A DNA stretch of 64,000 bases from Chersky-840 sp963810195 (GCA_963810195.1 CAWEMO010000005.1:1-64000), one strand, 5' to 3'. Numbered from the stretch's first letter, positions 22,532 through 32,224 are shown. The notes: generated by a model not told the origin, from the letters alone. Translations and numbers: made by a program.

Positions 22532-24466
22532 TCAGTCGAGCGGCACCTGCCAGACCAGCCGCGTCCCCCGTTTATCCCCTTTCCCCATCGTCATCGACCC
22601 ACCCCTGGCCTCGGCCCGGGCGCGCAGGTTCGCAAGCCCGCTCGAGCGGGTGGTGGCGACCATGCCGACGCCGTTGTCGGTCACCGTGATGGTGAGCCCG
22701 TCGTGGACGTCGACGCGCACCTCGACCCGTGACGCCTTGGCGTGGCGTGCCGCGTTGGAGAGCCCCTCGCGCACCACGGCCAGCGTATCGGGTACGAGGT
22801 CCTCGGGAACCTTCGTGTCCACCGGGCCGTCGAAGAGCAGGCGGGGTTGGAACCCGAGGCCCTGGGCGGCCAGCGAGGTGACGTCGAGCAGGCGTGCCCG
22901 GGTGCTGGTCCCCGATCCGTCACCAGTGCGAAGCGCCAACGAGAAGATGGTCGAACGCACGTCGCGGATGGTGGCGTCGAGCTCTTCGATCGACTCACCG
23001 ATCCGGTCGAGGGCCACCACGTCGGTGATCGAACGGGATGCCGCCTGCAGTGCCATGCCCACGGCGAAGAGCCGTTGGATGACGTGGTCGTGCAGGTCCC
23101 GTGCGATTCTCTCCCGCTCGCTCAGGACGGCCAGCTGTTCGCGGTCGCCATGGGCGCGGTCGAGCTCGATGGCGAGGCCCGCCTGTTGGCCGAAGCTCTC
23201 GACGACCCGGATCTCCTCGGTGCTGAAGGTGGCGCGACCGGCCAGCCGGACGACGCCGAGCACGCCGTCGGTCCCGTGCAACGTCGTGATGGGGACGAGC
23301 AGGAGGGGGCCGATCGGGAGGGCGTCCTGATCGGTCGAGCGCAGGGTGGAGGGATCGGCGGCGAGCGACGAACGGCCCGAGGTGAAGACCCGTCCCGCCA
23401 CGGAGTCCTTGATCGGGTAGCGCCGGCCTCGGAGCGCTTGGACCTCCGACCCGTGGGTCGCGATGACCTCCAGAAGGGAGTCGTCGTCCTCGGCCACGAC
23501 GCTGATGGTGGCCCCGTCGGCATCGGACAGCTCCGACACCCGTCGGGCGACCAGAGCCAGCCATTGCTCGAGCCCGCCTCCGGCCAGCATCGACAGCCTG
23601 ACCTCGGAGATCGCCCCCAGCCAGCGCTCGCGTCGCTGGCCGTCGACCAGGAGTCGCCGCAATTCGCGTTCGGCCCGCTTGCGCTCGGAGATGTCCCGCA
23701 ACACCGCCGAGACCCCTGTGGGAGCGCCGGTGGGCTTTCGGATGAGCGAGAGCGATTCCGCCACCTCGATCTCGGACCCGTTCTTGTGGACGAGCACGGT
23801 GTCGAGGCCGGGACCGTGTGCACCGCGACGGACCTGTGCCATCTGCTCCTCGACATCGGTTCGGAGGCTCTCGGGGACGAGCAGTGAGAATGGCTCGCCA
23901 CAGATCTCTTCGGCGCTGTATCCGAGGAGCCGTTCGGCCCCGGGGTTCCAGGTGGTGAGTGCGCCCTTCAGGTCCATGGACACGATGGCGTCCTCCGAGG
24001 ACGACACGATGGCCGCCAACCACGCGCCCGCTTCCCATCCAGCACGCTGGGCCGTGAGGTCCCGGATCACGGCGAGCGTGCACGGTCCCCCGGGACCGTC
24101 GACGGGGGCAAGGCTGATGTCTGCGGGGAACTCGCTCCCGTCGAGGCGCTCAGCCCACAGCTCGGGGCCGGCCCCCATCGGCCTTGGGAAGGGGCGGGCG
24201 CCGTAGGCGGAGCGCTGTCCGGCGTGTTGGGCCCGGAACCGCTCGGGGACGAGGAGGTCGACCGCGACCCCTACGAGAGCACCGGGGGCGTAGCCGAACA
24301 GGGACTCCGCTCCGGCGTTGGCGGCCACGATCGTCCCGGTCGGATCGGCAACGATGGCGGCATCGGGGATCAGATGCAGCACGGTGTCGACCTGCTGGGC
24401 CCGGCCCGGGCCCGTTTCGTGGTGCTGTTCGACCGCGGCCGGGCGAGTCGACATGCCGATCAGCAC
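22532..24466 (-). CDS. PAS-PAS-GAF sensor histidine kinase (HisKA_3/NarL type)
   Basis: A 644-residue cytoplasmic sensor kinase. Two PAS domains (about 25-140, with ANAGAESLFGYAPGAL; about 150-275, with TWNPGAERLLGYSAEEI) are followed by a GAF domain (about 300-440). The HisKA_3 dimerisation helix has the phosphoacceptor His in RIARDLHDHVIQRLFAVG, and the HATPase has REGLSNAARHAKAS and TDNGVGM. The architecture resembles DevS/DosS-like kinases that pair with NarL-type regulators, but no such regulator is adjacent. It lies 72 bases downstream of glnE on the same strand and converges with the KdpD N-half, leaving 5 bases between stops. ATG 24454 is an alternative start. Confidence 0.92.
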   Translation of the reverse strand: MLIGMSTRPAAVEQHHETGPGRAQQVDTVLHLIPDAAIVADPTGTIVAANAGAESLFGYAPGALVGVAVDLLVPERFRAQHAGQRSAYGARPFPRPMGAGPELWAERLDGSEFPADISLAPVDGPGGPCTLAVIRDLTAQRAGWEAGAWLAAIVSSSEDAIVSMDLKGALTTWNPGAERLLGYSAEEICGEPFSLLVPESLRTDVEEQMAQVRRGAHGPGLDTVLVHKNGSEIEVAESLSLIRKPTGAPTGVSAVLRDISERKRAERELRRLLVDGQRRERWLGAISEVRLSMLAGGGLEQWLALVARRVSELSDADGATISVVAEDDDSLLEVIATHGSEVQALRGRRYPIKDSVAGRVFTSGRSSLAADPSTLRSTDQDALPIGPLLLVPITTLHGTDGVLGVVRLAGRATFSTEEIRVVESFGQQAGLAIELDRAHGDREQLAVLSERERIARDLHDHVIQRLFAVGMALQAASRSITDVVALDRIGESIEELDATIRDVRSTIFSLALRTGDGSGTSTRARLLDVTSLAAQGLGFQPRLLFDGPVDTKVPEDLVPDTLAVVREGLSNAARHAKASRVEVRVDVHDGLTITVTDNGVGMVATTRSSGLANLRARAEARGGSMTMGKGDKRGTRLVWQVPLD

Positions 24467-24538
24467 CTTTGCCGTGACTGCACCGGATCCGATGCTAATG
24501 GCGCGGCCGGGGCGGAGCGTCCGTCTGTCCTCAGCGGG

Positions 24539-27343
24539 TCATGCGTCGCGGATCCCGTAGAAGGCCCGCTCCACCACCCGGCGGGCGCGTCGGGTGACCC
24601 GGCGGTAGTCGTCGCGTAGCGCCGAGGGTGTGGTGGCGAGGCTCCTGGCCAATCGCGACAGCTGGTCAGCCTCGGTCGGGAGGGCATCCCCCGGGGAAGC
24701 ACCCCCCGGGAGCGCACCCACGAGGTGCCACCGGTTCCGGGTTCGTTCGCAGTAGCGGTATGCATCACGCAGCGCCACCAGGTCGCCCGGCTCGAGGATC
24801 CCGAGTTCACCGAGGGTGTCGAGGGTGGCGACGGTGCTCGTCCCCCGTACCTGGTGCCGGAGCTGAAGCAGTTGCACGGTCCATTCGATGTCGGACAGTG
24901 ACCCGCGTCCGAGCTTCAGGTGGAATTGCGGGTCCTCGCGCGACGAGATCCGCTCGCGCTCGATGCGGGCCTTCATCCGCCTGATGGCGGCCACATCGAC
25001 TTCGGTGAACGGCCTTCCCCACACGAACTCACCCGCCAGCGCCATGAACCGCTCGCCGAGGGCACGATCACCGGCCACGACGCGGGCCCGCACCAGCGCC
25101 TGGCGTTCCCAGGTCTCAGCCCAACGGTCGAAGTAGCGGGCGTAGCCGTGAAGGTCGCGTGCCAGTCGTCCCTGGCCGCCTTCAGGCCTCAGGCCGAGGT
25201 CGAGGGCCGCCACCCTCTGGGCCGGGCTCGGGCCGCGCATCAGGTGCAGGAGGGATTCTGCGACCGCATCGCCCGCCTCGCCGCCGCTGTCGTCGTCGTA
25301 GACGAGCAGCACATCCAGGTCGCTGGCATACGACATCTCCGCGCCGCCGAGGCGGCCCATCCCGATGATGGCGAATTGCACCTCGGGACCGACGACCTCG
25401 AGGCCAGCCTCGAGCAGCGCCTCGTGGAGCGCGGTGAGCTCGTGTCCGGTGTCGACCACGTCATCGATGTCGAGGAGGTCACGGGCTGCGATGCGGACCT
25501 GCTGGTCCTGGCGCATGCGCACCAGCTGTGCTCGGCGCCACGGCTCGTCGTCGTTGCGGTGCAACCGCTCACCGGCCTCGGCCACGAGGAGATCCCGCGG
25601 GGTCGGGGCGAGAGTGTCGTCGTCGCCGACGGTCGCGATGAGCTCGGGATTGCGCTCGATCGCCTCGACGAGGGTTCGGCTCGATCCCAGCAACAGGCAC
25701 AGGCGTCGGGCGGCTTCGGGGGACTCGCGGAACGTCGACACGAGAAGTGAGCGATGGTGGGCGTGGACCACGAGATCCCGGAGCCCGAGGAGCCCGAGGT
25801 CAGGGTCCGGAGTGAGCGAAAGCCAGTCGAGCAGCAGCGGCAGGAGCTGGGCCATGAGCCGGGAGCTACGCGTCAGCCCGCTGGCGAGGTCCTCCACGGC
25901 GGCCCGTGTGCGCGCCGCGTCGGAGAAGCCGAAGGCCGCCAGCCGCTGCGCCACGGCCTCTGCCGACATGGCCGGGCGAGGGGTCTGCTCCCCGGGGGAG
26001 CCCGGCGGCTGTGTGGGCCCGGACGGTCCTTCGACCGTGGCGAAGGCCTCGAGCAGGGGTCGGAAGAAGAGCCGCTCGTGGATGGCCCGGACGTCGCGTT
26101 GACAACGGCGCAACGCGTCGTCGAAGCGTGTCGTGGCTGACGCCGACGCGTCGTCCTCGAATCCCAGCACGAGGGCGAGTCGTCGCCGAGCGGCCTCGTC
26201 GGCGGGTACCGAATGCGTCTGCTCTTCTTCGACGAGCTGCAACCTGTGCTCAACGGTCCGCAGGAAGCGGTACGCGTCACCGAGCGCAACGGCATCCTCG
26301 GCGGCCACGTACCCCGCCTCGGCCAGCTCGGCGAGGGCGCCGAGCGTCGAGCGCTCCCTGATTCCCGGGTCCCGGCGGCCGTGCACGAGCTGCAGGAGCT
26401 GCACCGCGAACTCGATGTCGCGGATGCCTCCCGGACCGCGTTTGACTTCGCGCGTGGCGAGCCCGCGCTCGCTCACCATCCCCTCGGTGCGGGCCTTCAT
26501 CGACCGCACCGCCGCCAGCTCGTCCGCGCTGTAATTCCTTCCCCATACCTGCTCGATCGCGGCGCGTTCGAACCGTCGCCCGAGCTCGGTGTCGCCGGCG
26601 ACGGCGCGTGCCTTCAACAGCGCTTGGAACTCCCACGTGGCGGCCCAGCGGGCCCAGTAGGCGCCGTAGCTCTCGAGGGATCTCGTGAGCGGGCCCGCCC
26701 TTCCTTCGGGCCGGAGGTCGGTGTCCACCCGGAAGCACAGGCGTGCCGTTTGCAAGATGCGCCGCGCCGTGTCCTCGTCGGGCCCGTCGGCGGAGACGAA
26801 GACGACGTCCACGTCACTGGCGTAGTTGAGCTCGCGCCCGCCCAGCTTCCCCATCCCGATGACGGCGAGGGGTCCTCCGTCCGCGAGCGAGACGGCTCCA
26901 TCGAGCACCTGCTCGGCGAGATCGGCGAGGGCCGCCCCGACGGTCTCGAGCGTGTCGAGGCCGAGCAGGTCTCTCGCCGCGATGCGCAGGAGCTCGAGCC
27001 GCTTTGATCGCGCCAGCGCGGCGGGGTCCGAGGAGTCGATCGGGACCGGGTGCTCCAGGTTCTCCAGCACGTCGAGCGCGGCGCGGTCCACCGCACAGAG
27101 CCGACCCAGGGAGTTGCTGGCAGCGCACACGCCGACGAGCACCGCCGCCAGGGGCGTCGGGGTGGACCCCAGCACCAGCCGATCGACGACCTTGGGGTCT
27201 TCGTCTGCCATCCGGCGCAGGATCGCCGACGCCGTGTCCGGCGAGGCGGAGCGCCCCGCCAGCGCGACGAGCGCGGGCGGAAGTGGCGCCGGCGGGGGCG
27301 GACCGGCACCGCCCCGGTGATCTCCGGGTGACGGCGGGACCAT
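24539..27343 (-). CDS. glnE: Bifunctional glutamine synthetase adenylyltransferase/adenylyl-removing enzyme
   Basis: A 934-residue GlnE that adenylylates and deadenylylates glutamine synthetase according to nitrogen status. The two nucleotidyltransferase domains are both intact: GMGKLGGRELNYASDVDVVF (adenylyl-removing half) and GMGRLGGAEMSYASDLDVLL (adenylylating half), each with the GxGxxGG and DxD elements. KRGPGGIRDIEFAVQLLQ and its C-terminal counterpart GRGSLSDIEWTVQLLQ are also present. I chose ATG 27343 (MVPPSPGDH); a longer in-frame start would run into the divergent nadE gene. glnE is often linked to glnA in actinobacteria, but glnA is not seen here. Confidence 0.95.
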   Translation of the reverse strand: MVPPSPGDHRGGAGPPPPAPLPPALVALAGRSASPDTASAILRRMADEDPKVVDRLVLGSTPTPLAAVLVGVCAASNSLGRLCAVDRAALDVLENLEHPVPIDSSDPAALARSKRLELLRIAARDLLGLDTLETVGAALADLAEQVLDGAVSLADGGPLAVIGMGKLGGRELNYASDVDVVFVSADGPDEDTARRILQTARLCFRVDTDLRPEGRAGPLTRSLESYGAYWARWAATWEFQALLKARAVAGDTELGRRFERAAIEQVWGRNYSADELAAVRSMKARTEGMVSERGLATREVKRGPGGIRDIEFAVQLLQLVHGRRDPGIRERSTLGALAELAEAGYVAAEDAVALGDAYRFLRTVEHRLQLVEEEQTHSVPADEAARRRLALVLGFEDDASASATTRFDDALRRCQRDVRAIHERLFFRPLLEAFATVEGPSGPTQPPGSPGEQTPRPAMSAEAVAQRLAAFGFSDAARTRAAVEDLASGLTRSSRLMAQLLPLLLDWLSLTPDPDLGLLGLRDLVVHAHHRSLLVSTFRESPEAARRLCLLLGSSRTLVEAIERNPELIATVGDDDTLAPTPRDLLVAEAGERLHRNDDEPWRRAQLVRMRQDQQVRIAARDLLDIDDVVDTGHELTALHEALLEAGLEVVGPEVQFAIIGMGRLGGAEMSYASDLDVLLVYDDDSGGEAGDAVAESLLHLMRGPSPAQRVAALDLGLRPEGGQGRLARDLHGYARYFDRWAETWERQALVRARVVAGDRALGERFMALAGEFVWGRPFTEVDVAAIRRMKARIERERISSREDPQFHLKLGRGSLSDIEWTVQLLQLRHQVRGTSTVATLDTLGELGILEPGDLVALRDAYRYCERTRNRWHLVGALPGGASPGDALPTEADQLSRLARSLATTPSALRDDYRRVTRRARRVVERAFYGIRDA

Positions 27344-27394
27344 CACCGCAGCATGCCAGGCCGCGCTCGCGGGGGGTGCCGATAGGATTTTGTC

Positions 27395-29245
27395 GTGTCC
27401 CACCTGCGTGTGGCCTTGTGCCAGCTCGACACCGTCGTCGGCGAGGTGGACGGCAACGCGGCGCGGATCATCGACTGTCTGGCGCGCGTCGAGGCCGAAG
27501 GCTCCGACGTAGCAGCCTTCCCTGAGCTCGCCATCACCGGCTACCCCCCCGAAGACCTGTTGCTGAAGCCGGCGTTCGTGGCGCACAACCTCGCCGCTCT
27601 GGAGAAGGTCGCCGCCGCCACCTCAACGTGTGTTGCACTCGTCGGGTTCGTGGACGTCGCAGGGGACGAGGATCTCGATCATGCCGTGGCCCACGCGGCC
27701 GGTGCGGGCGCCGTGGCTCGGGAAGCCGCCATCCGTGGTGCGCCGCGCCGGCTCCGCAACGCCGTGGCCGTGTGCGTGGGCGGGGGAGTGCTCGGGGTGT
27801 ACCACAAGCGTCGGCTACCCAATTACGGGGTGTTCGACGAAGAGCGGTGGTTCGCGCCGGGCACGACCGATCTCGAGCTCTACGAAGTGGCGGGCGTGGC
27901 CCTCGGCGTCTCCGTCTGTGAGGACCTGTGGTTTCCCGACGGCCCGATCCCGCTGCAAGCCGCCGGTGGGGCCCAGCTCGTGGTGAACGTGAACGCATCG
28001 CCGTTCTCGATCGGCCGCGAAGCCGACCGCGTGGCCGTCGCACGCGCCCGCGTGGCGGAGTCCGGTTGCGCCATTGCGTACGTGAACCAGGTCGGTGGGC
28101 AAGACGAGCTGGTGTTCGACGGCGGTTCTTTCGTCATGGATGCCACAGGCGAGGTCCTCGGAGCAGCCCCGAGATTCGTCGAGGCCTCACTTCTCGTCGA
28201 CCTCCCGGTCCCCTCCCGCGACCAGGGCAGAGCCCTTCCGGTGGTGTCGGTGAGCGCGGCACCGCGCGATCGTTCCGACCGGCGGGCGCCGCCACTGCCT
28301 CCGGCGCTCGAAGAGGCGGCCGAGGTCTACGAGGCGCTCGTCCTCGGGACGCGCGACTACCTGCGCAAGAACGGCTTCACCGACGCGGTGATCGGCCTGT
28401 CGGGGGGCGTCGACTCCTCACTCGTCGCCGCCATCGCCGTCGACGCGCTCGGTGCCGGACACGTGCACGGCCTCTCCATGCCGTCGCGCTACTCGAGCAG
28501 CGGGTCGGTCACCGATGCCACCGCATTGGCGCAGCGCCTCGGCATCGACATTCGCAGTGTCCCCATCGAGACCGTGCACGCAGCATTCACCTCGGTCCTG
28601 GCCGACGCGTTGGGTGAAGAACCCTCCGGCCTCACCGACGAGAACCTTCAATCCCGGATCAGGGGCGTGATCCTGATGGCGCTTTCCAACGCCCGGGGCT
28701 GGATCGTGCTCACGACCGGCAACAAGAGCGAGCTCGCCACCGGGTATTCCACCCTCTACGGCGACTCGGCGGGGGGTTTCGCCGTCATCAAGGACGTTCC
28801 GAAGACCCTCGTTTACCGGCTGTGCCGCTACCGCAACGCCCGTGAGGGCAAGGAGCTCATCCCCGAGTCGGTGCTCACGAAGGCCCCGTCCGCGGAGCTG
28901 CGCCCGGACCAGCGTGACGATCAGAGCCTTCCTGCCTACGAGGTTCTCGACCCGCTGCTCGAGGCCCTCGTGCTCAACGACCGGTCGATCGCCGACGTCG
29001 TCGCCTCGGGGTTCGACCCCGGCCTCGTGGTCCGGGTCGCCGCGCTCGTGGACAATGCCGAGTACAAACGCCGTCAGTCCCCGCCCGGGGTCCGGATCAC
29101 CGCCAAGGCATTCGGCAAGGATCGGCGCATGCCCATCACGAACCGGTACCGGGACCCGGCGCCTGAAGCGTCGGCACCTGCGGGGGACGGTGTGGGCGCT
29201 GCGGGTGGTGCCGGTGCCGGAGACGGAGTGCTCCCGCGTGCCTGA
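27395..29245 (+). CDS. nadE: Glutamine-dependent NAD+ synthetase
   Basis: A 616-residue two-domain NAD synthetase that amidates nicotinic acid adenine dinucleotide. The N-terminal nitrilase-type glutaminase carries the catalytic triad: Glu in AAFPELAITG (E44), Lys in YHKRRLPNYGVFDE, and Cys in SVCEDLWFPDG. The C-terminal ATP-PPase has the P-loop LSGGVDSS and TTGNKSELATGY. GTG 27395 lies 51 bases from the divergent glnE start. The C-terminus ends in a Gly/Ala tail beyond the family's usual end (RMPITNRYR). Its stop overlaps the start of the next gene, so they are translationally coupled. With nadB/nadC downstream, this window supplies most of de novo NAD synthesis except nadA and nadD. Confidence 0.96.
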   Translation: MSHLRVALCQLDTVVGEVDGNAARIIDCLARVEAEGSDVAAFPELAITGYPPEDLLLKPAFVAHNLAALEKVAAATSTCVALVGFVDVAGDEDLDHAVAHAAGAGAVAREAAIRGAPRRLRNAVAVCVGGGVLGVYHKRRLPNYGVFDEERWFAPGTTDLELYEVAGVALGVSVCEDLWFPDGPIPLQAAGGAQLVVNVNASPFSIGREADRVAVARARVAESGCAIAYVNQVGGQDELVFDGGSFVMDATGEVLGAAPRFVEASLLVDLPVPSRDQGRALPVVSVSAAPRDRSDRRAPPLPPALEEAAEVYEALVLGTRDYLRKNGFTDAVIGLSGGVDSSLVAAIAVDALGAGHVHGLSMPSRYSSSGSVTDATALAQRLGIDIRSVPIETVHAAFTSVLADALGEEPSGLTDENLQSRIRGVILMALSNARGWIVLTTGNKSELATGYSTLYGDSAGGFAVIKDVPKTLVYRLCRYRNAREGKELIPESVLTKAPSAELRPDQRDDQSLPAYEVLDPLLEALVLNDRSIADVVASGFDPGLVVRVAALVDNAEYKRRQSPPGVRITAKAFGKDRRMPITNRYRDPAPEASAPAGDGVGAAGGAGAGDGVLPRA

Positions 29246-29978
29246 CCGTTTCGACGCGGCCGGCATGGCACTCGGCGGGGCCCTCCACGGTGCCGACGGG
29301 TCGGGGGTGCCGGCGTTGCCGCTCCACTCGCAGGCGCGCCTCGTCGGGTCGTACCGGTGGCTGGAGCGCCGTCTCTTCGAGGTGCTCGGATCTTGGGTGG
29401 CGTCGGAGCCCGTGCCCGAAGCCCAGATGCTCTTCGACGTGTACAGCCAACAGCACGCCTGGCACGCGGAGCTGTTCGCGGACCGGCTTCCGGCGCTCGA
29501 CTCCGTCGACCCGGACTCCCTGGTGCTACCGCCCAGCGCCGAGGTCGACCGTATGTGCGCGGTCCTGGCCGGAGCCATGCCCGCCGGCGACGGCTCCTCC
29601 CCCGGTGGCGGCCTGATCGGGCCGGGCGACGGCTCGGCGGTCCCCGCCGGAGGCACGCTTCCGCGCCTGGTCGGTGTGGGGAGGGTCGTGCTCCCCCGGC
29701 TGGTGACCGGGTACAACCTCCATCTGCGTCGGGTCTCCGTTGTCACCGACGCGCCCATGACCCGGTGCCTCCGGTTGGTGCTGCGCGACGAGATCGAGCA
29801 GTGGCAGGCCCTCGAGGCGCTGACCCAGGCGCTGCTGCGGCGTCCCCACGACGTCGCCGTCGTCACCGCCCATCAACAGCGCCTCGAGGAGATGATCGCG
29901 GGAGCCGGTGCCGGCCTGGCGCCATGGCCCACAGGCCCCGACGTCTTCCGGTCGGGGCCCGAGCCCCCGACGGTGTGA
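29238..29978 (+). CDS. Ferritin-like conserved actinobacterial protein
   Basis: A 246-residue protein of a family I associate with actinobacteria, without known function. It has helical segments RLVGSYRWLERRLFEVLGSW, QQHAWHAELFADRLPAL, RLVGVGRVVLPRLVTGYNLH and RLVLRDEIEQWQALEALTQ. The spaced E/H residues (E in RLFE, HAWHAE, DEIEQW) recall a four-helix ferritin-like bundle, though I cannot confirm metal ligation. GTG 29238 overlaps the nadE stop, which argues for co-expression with nadE. The central Gly/Ser/Pro-rich loop (about 115-140) looks like an insertion. Confidence 0.75.
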   Translation: MPDRFDAAGMALGGALHGADGSGVPALPLHSQARLVGSYRWLERRLFEVLGSWVASEPVPEAQMLFDVYSQQHAWHAELFADRLPALDSVDPDSLVLPPSAEVDRMCAVLAGAMPAGDGSSPGGGLIGPGDGSAVPAGGTLPRLVGVGRVVLPRLVTGYNLHLRRVSVVTDAPMTRCLRLVLRDEIEQWQALEALTQALLRRPHDVAVVTAHQQRLEEMIAGAGAGLAPWPTGPDVFRSGPEPPTV

Positions 29979-30243
29979 GCCGGTCCGTCGCGCCATACGC
30001 GGGTCCGACGCCGTGGGTGCAGGCCGCTCCCGCTGCCCCCTGGTGTGCTTCGGACCAGGCCTTTGGCGCTGTCGACGGAGGAGATCGGACGGCTCGGGTC
30101 TTGACTCTGTCGGTAAGCTGATATCCACAGGTGACTTGCATAGATGGCCCTGGACGCCGGAACGAGCCGGCCCCAGCCGCAGGCCATGGTCGAGGCTTCC
30201 CGCCGGCAGTGAGCGCCGGAGGGTTCCGACGAAGGGTGAGACG

Positions 30244-31182
30244 TTGGCGAAGGAGCGCGTCGAACGCGACGAGGAGGACCTGGTCCGGCTGTACCTGACC
30301 GACATCGGCCAGTACCCGTTGCTCACCAAGGACGACGAGGTGCGCCTCGCTCAGACCATCGAAGGTGGTCGTGCCGCGGAGCTCGACCTGGCGACCAAGG
30401 TCAAGGACCTGACCCCCGCCAAGCGTCGTGAGCTGAAGCGGAAGATCCAGACCGGCGAGCAGGCCCAGCAGACGTTCGTCCAGTCGAACCTGCGCCTGGT
30501 CGTGTCGATCGCCAAGAAGTACCAGGCGTCGGGACTTCCCCTCCTCGACCTCATCCAGGAGGGGAATCTGGGTCTCATGCACGCGGTGGAGAAGTTCGAC
30601 TGGCGCAAGGGCTTCAAGTTCTCGACCTACGCCACGTGGTGGATCCGGCAGGCCATCACCCGGGGCATCGCCAACACGGGGCGGACGATCCGGCTCCCGG
30701 TGCACGCCGGGGACACCCTGGCACGCGTGCAGAAGGCGCAGGCCCGCCTCGAGCTGAAGCTCGGTCGCCCCGCCACGCTGGCAGAGCTCGGGGACGAGGT
30801 GGAGATGCCCGAGGACAAGCTCATCGAGGCGCTGCGCTTCCGGGCCGAGCCCCTGTCGCTGTCCGAGCCGCTGCGTGAGGACGGGGACGCCGAGCTCGGC
30901 GACGTCGTCGAAGACCGCTCGGCCGAGTCGCCTTTCGAGGTTGCGGCCACGTCCCTGCTCCCCGACGAGATCAACCGGCTCCTGTCCCCCCTCGACGAGC
31001 GCGAGCGCGAGATCCTCCGCCTGCGATTCGGCCTCGACCGTGGCGAGCCCCGCACCCTCGAAGAGGTGGGCGAGCATTTCAACCTCACCCGCGAGCGCAT
31101 CCGCCAGATCGAGGCGCGGGCCATGTCGAAGCTGCGCCACCCGTCGTCGGACACCGGGGCCCGGGACCTCCTCACCGTCTGA
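30244..31182 (+). CDS. RpoD/SigA-family RNA polymerase sigma factor
   Basis: A 312-residue sigma-70 factor with regions 1.2 (DLVRLYLTDIGQYPLLTKDDEV), 2 (LRLVVSIAKKY; LIQEGNLGLMHAVEKFDWR; FSTYATWWIRQAI), 3 and 4 (EREREILRLRFG; TLEEVGEHFNLTRERIRQIEARA). There is no long N-terminal region 1.1, so by length it resembles SigB-type or short principal-like factors rather than full HrdB. I chose TTG 30244 because conservation starts at AKERVERDEEDLVRLYL. The longer frame upstream is open but unconserved. A TTGACT hexamer at 30101-30106 may belong to its promoter, but no good -10 is evident. Confidence 0.9.
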   Translation: MAKERVERDEEDLVRLYLTDIGQYPLLTKDDEVRLAQTIEGGRAAELDLATKVKDLTPAKRRELKRKIQTGEQAQQTFVQSNLRLVVSIAKKYQASGLPLLDLIQEGNLGLMHAVEKFDWRKGFKFSTYATWWIRQAITRGIANTGRTIRLPVHAGDTLARVQKAQARLELKLGRPATLAELGDEVEMPEDKLIEALRFRAEPLSLSEPLREDGDAELGDVVEDRSAESPFEVAATSLLPDEINRLLSPLDEREREILRLRFGLDRGEPRTLEEVGEHFNLTRERIRQIEARAMSKLRHPSSDTGARDLLTV

Positions 31183-31251
31183 ACACTGCGGGGTCTCCGC
31201 ATCTCCCGGGTCGGAGCACTCCGGGTCTCGGCGGCCGTGTGGTCGTACCAG

Positions 31252-31285
31252 CACGATTCCCTGATCAACACGATTCCCTGGTCAA
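31252..31285 (+). repeat. 17-bp tandem repeat
   Basis: CACGATTCCCTGATCAA is followed directly by CACGATTCCCTGGTCAA, two head-to-tail copies with one difference. It lies between the sigma-factor gene and a tiny membrane-peptide gene, 46 bases before the latter's start. It could be a regulator binding site or a simple duplication. Confidence 0.6.
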
Positions 31286-31330
31286 GGGCCCAGGACATCG
31301 GAGTCACACCACGTGGATAGGATCCAGCCC

Positions 31331-31405
31331 GTGAAGAAACTGCTGATCCTCGCCATCCTCGTCGGTCTGGGCCTCATCGCCGCCAAGCGGCTGCGCGAAG
31401 CCTGA
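31331..31405 (+). CDS. 24-residue single-helix membrane peptide
   Basis: GTG 31331 opens a 24-codon frame: MKKLLILAILVGLGLIAAKR, then LREA. The form is a basic N-terminus, one hydrophobic helix and a basic C-terminal tail. Its start resembles the 39-residue actinobacterial DLW-39 family (MKKLL-hydrophobic), but it is shorter and lacks the DLW motif. The downstream HAD phosphatase gene is convergent, 6 bases away. Function is unknown, and the call rests on composition and reading frame. Confidence 0.5.
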   Translation: MKKLLILAILVGLGLIAAKRLREA

Positions 31406-31411
31406 TCACCC

Positions 31412-32224
31412 CTAGGCGCGGGCCGTTCGGTGCCCGTGCCGCCTGACCAGCACGGCAGCGCCCGTGGCTGCGAGCGCCACCCCTGTCAACGCGGCCGCCG
31501 TCGGTAGGTTGGGGACGGGTACCCGGTCGCGGAGCCGGACAGGCCGATTGAACTGCAACGTCTCCCATTCCCGGTCGCGTGCCAAGCGCGCCAGCACGCG
31601 GTCGGGGTTGACCACCACGGGGTGCCCGACGGCTTCGAGCATGGGGACGTCGGTGTAGGAGTCGGAGTAGGCGTACGACGACGCCAGGTCGATCCCCTCG
31701 AACGTCGCCAGGTCGCGCATGGCCTCGGCCTTGAACGGCCCGTAGGCATAGAAGGCCATGTCACCGGTGTAGCGCCCGTCGAGGTCCACCACGGCGCGGC
31801 TGGCGATGGCGCCGTCCACACCGAGGTACTCGGCCAGGGGTTGGACGATCTCCTCCGGTGAAGCCGAGACGAGATACGTCTTGCGTCCCGATGCATGGTG
31901 CTGCTCGAGCAGCTCGAGTGCCTCTGCATAGATGATCGGCTCGACCACCTCGTCGAGGGTCTCGCGCACGATGCGCGATACCTCACGCTGGTCCCAACCC
32001 CGCGTGAGCTTGAGTACCGACTCACGGATGCGCGCCAGCTTCTGCTCGCTCGCACCGAGATGCAGGTAGACGAGCTGCGACGCCAGGGCCCGCACCACCG
32101 TGGCGCGTGAGATCAGACCCCCCCGGTAGAAATGGTGGCCGAAGGCGGCCATCGACGCCCGGGCGATGATGGTCTTGTCGAGATCGAAGAAGGCCGCCTC
32201 CCTGGCCGGGGTCTGTGCCTCCAT
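31412..32224 (-). CDS. HAD-IB family phosphatase with C-terminal membrane anchor
   Basis: A 270-residue HAD hydrolase of subclass IB (SerB-like). Motif I is FFDLDKTII (nucleophile and acid/base Asp), motif II is LVSASPEE, motif III Lys is in YGPFKAEAM, and motif IV is SYAYSDSYTDVPML. The helical cap lies between motifs I and II. A C-terminal hydrophobic segment (AAALTGVALAATGAAVLV) followed by a basic tail predicts a membrane anchor. Family members hydrolyse phosphoserine or lysophospholipid phosphates; this one's substrate is unknown. The start ATG 32224 is at the family's usual position. Confidence 0.88.
   Translation of the reverse strand: MEAQTPAREAAFFDLDKTIIARASMAAFGHHFYRGGLISRATVVRALASQLVYLHLGASEQKLARIRESVLKLTRGWDQREVSRIVRETLDEVVEPIIYAEALELLEQHHASGRKTYLVSASPEEIVQPLAEYLGVDGAIASRAVVDLDGRYTGDMAFYAYGPFKAEAMRDLATFEGIDLASSYAYSDSYTDVPMLEAVGHPVVVNPDRVLARLARDREWETLQFNRPVRLRDRVPVPNLPTAAALTGVALAATGAAVLVRRHGHRTARA

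Noticed and set aside
30101..30130. TTGACT as a promoter for the sigma-factor gene
   Set aside because: No acceptable -10 hexamer lies 16-18 bases downstream, so it was not listed as a promoter.
31183..31251. Possible terminator after the sigma-factor gene
   Set aside because: Only short imperfect GC inverted repeats and no U-tract; not strong enough to call.
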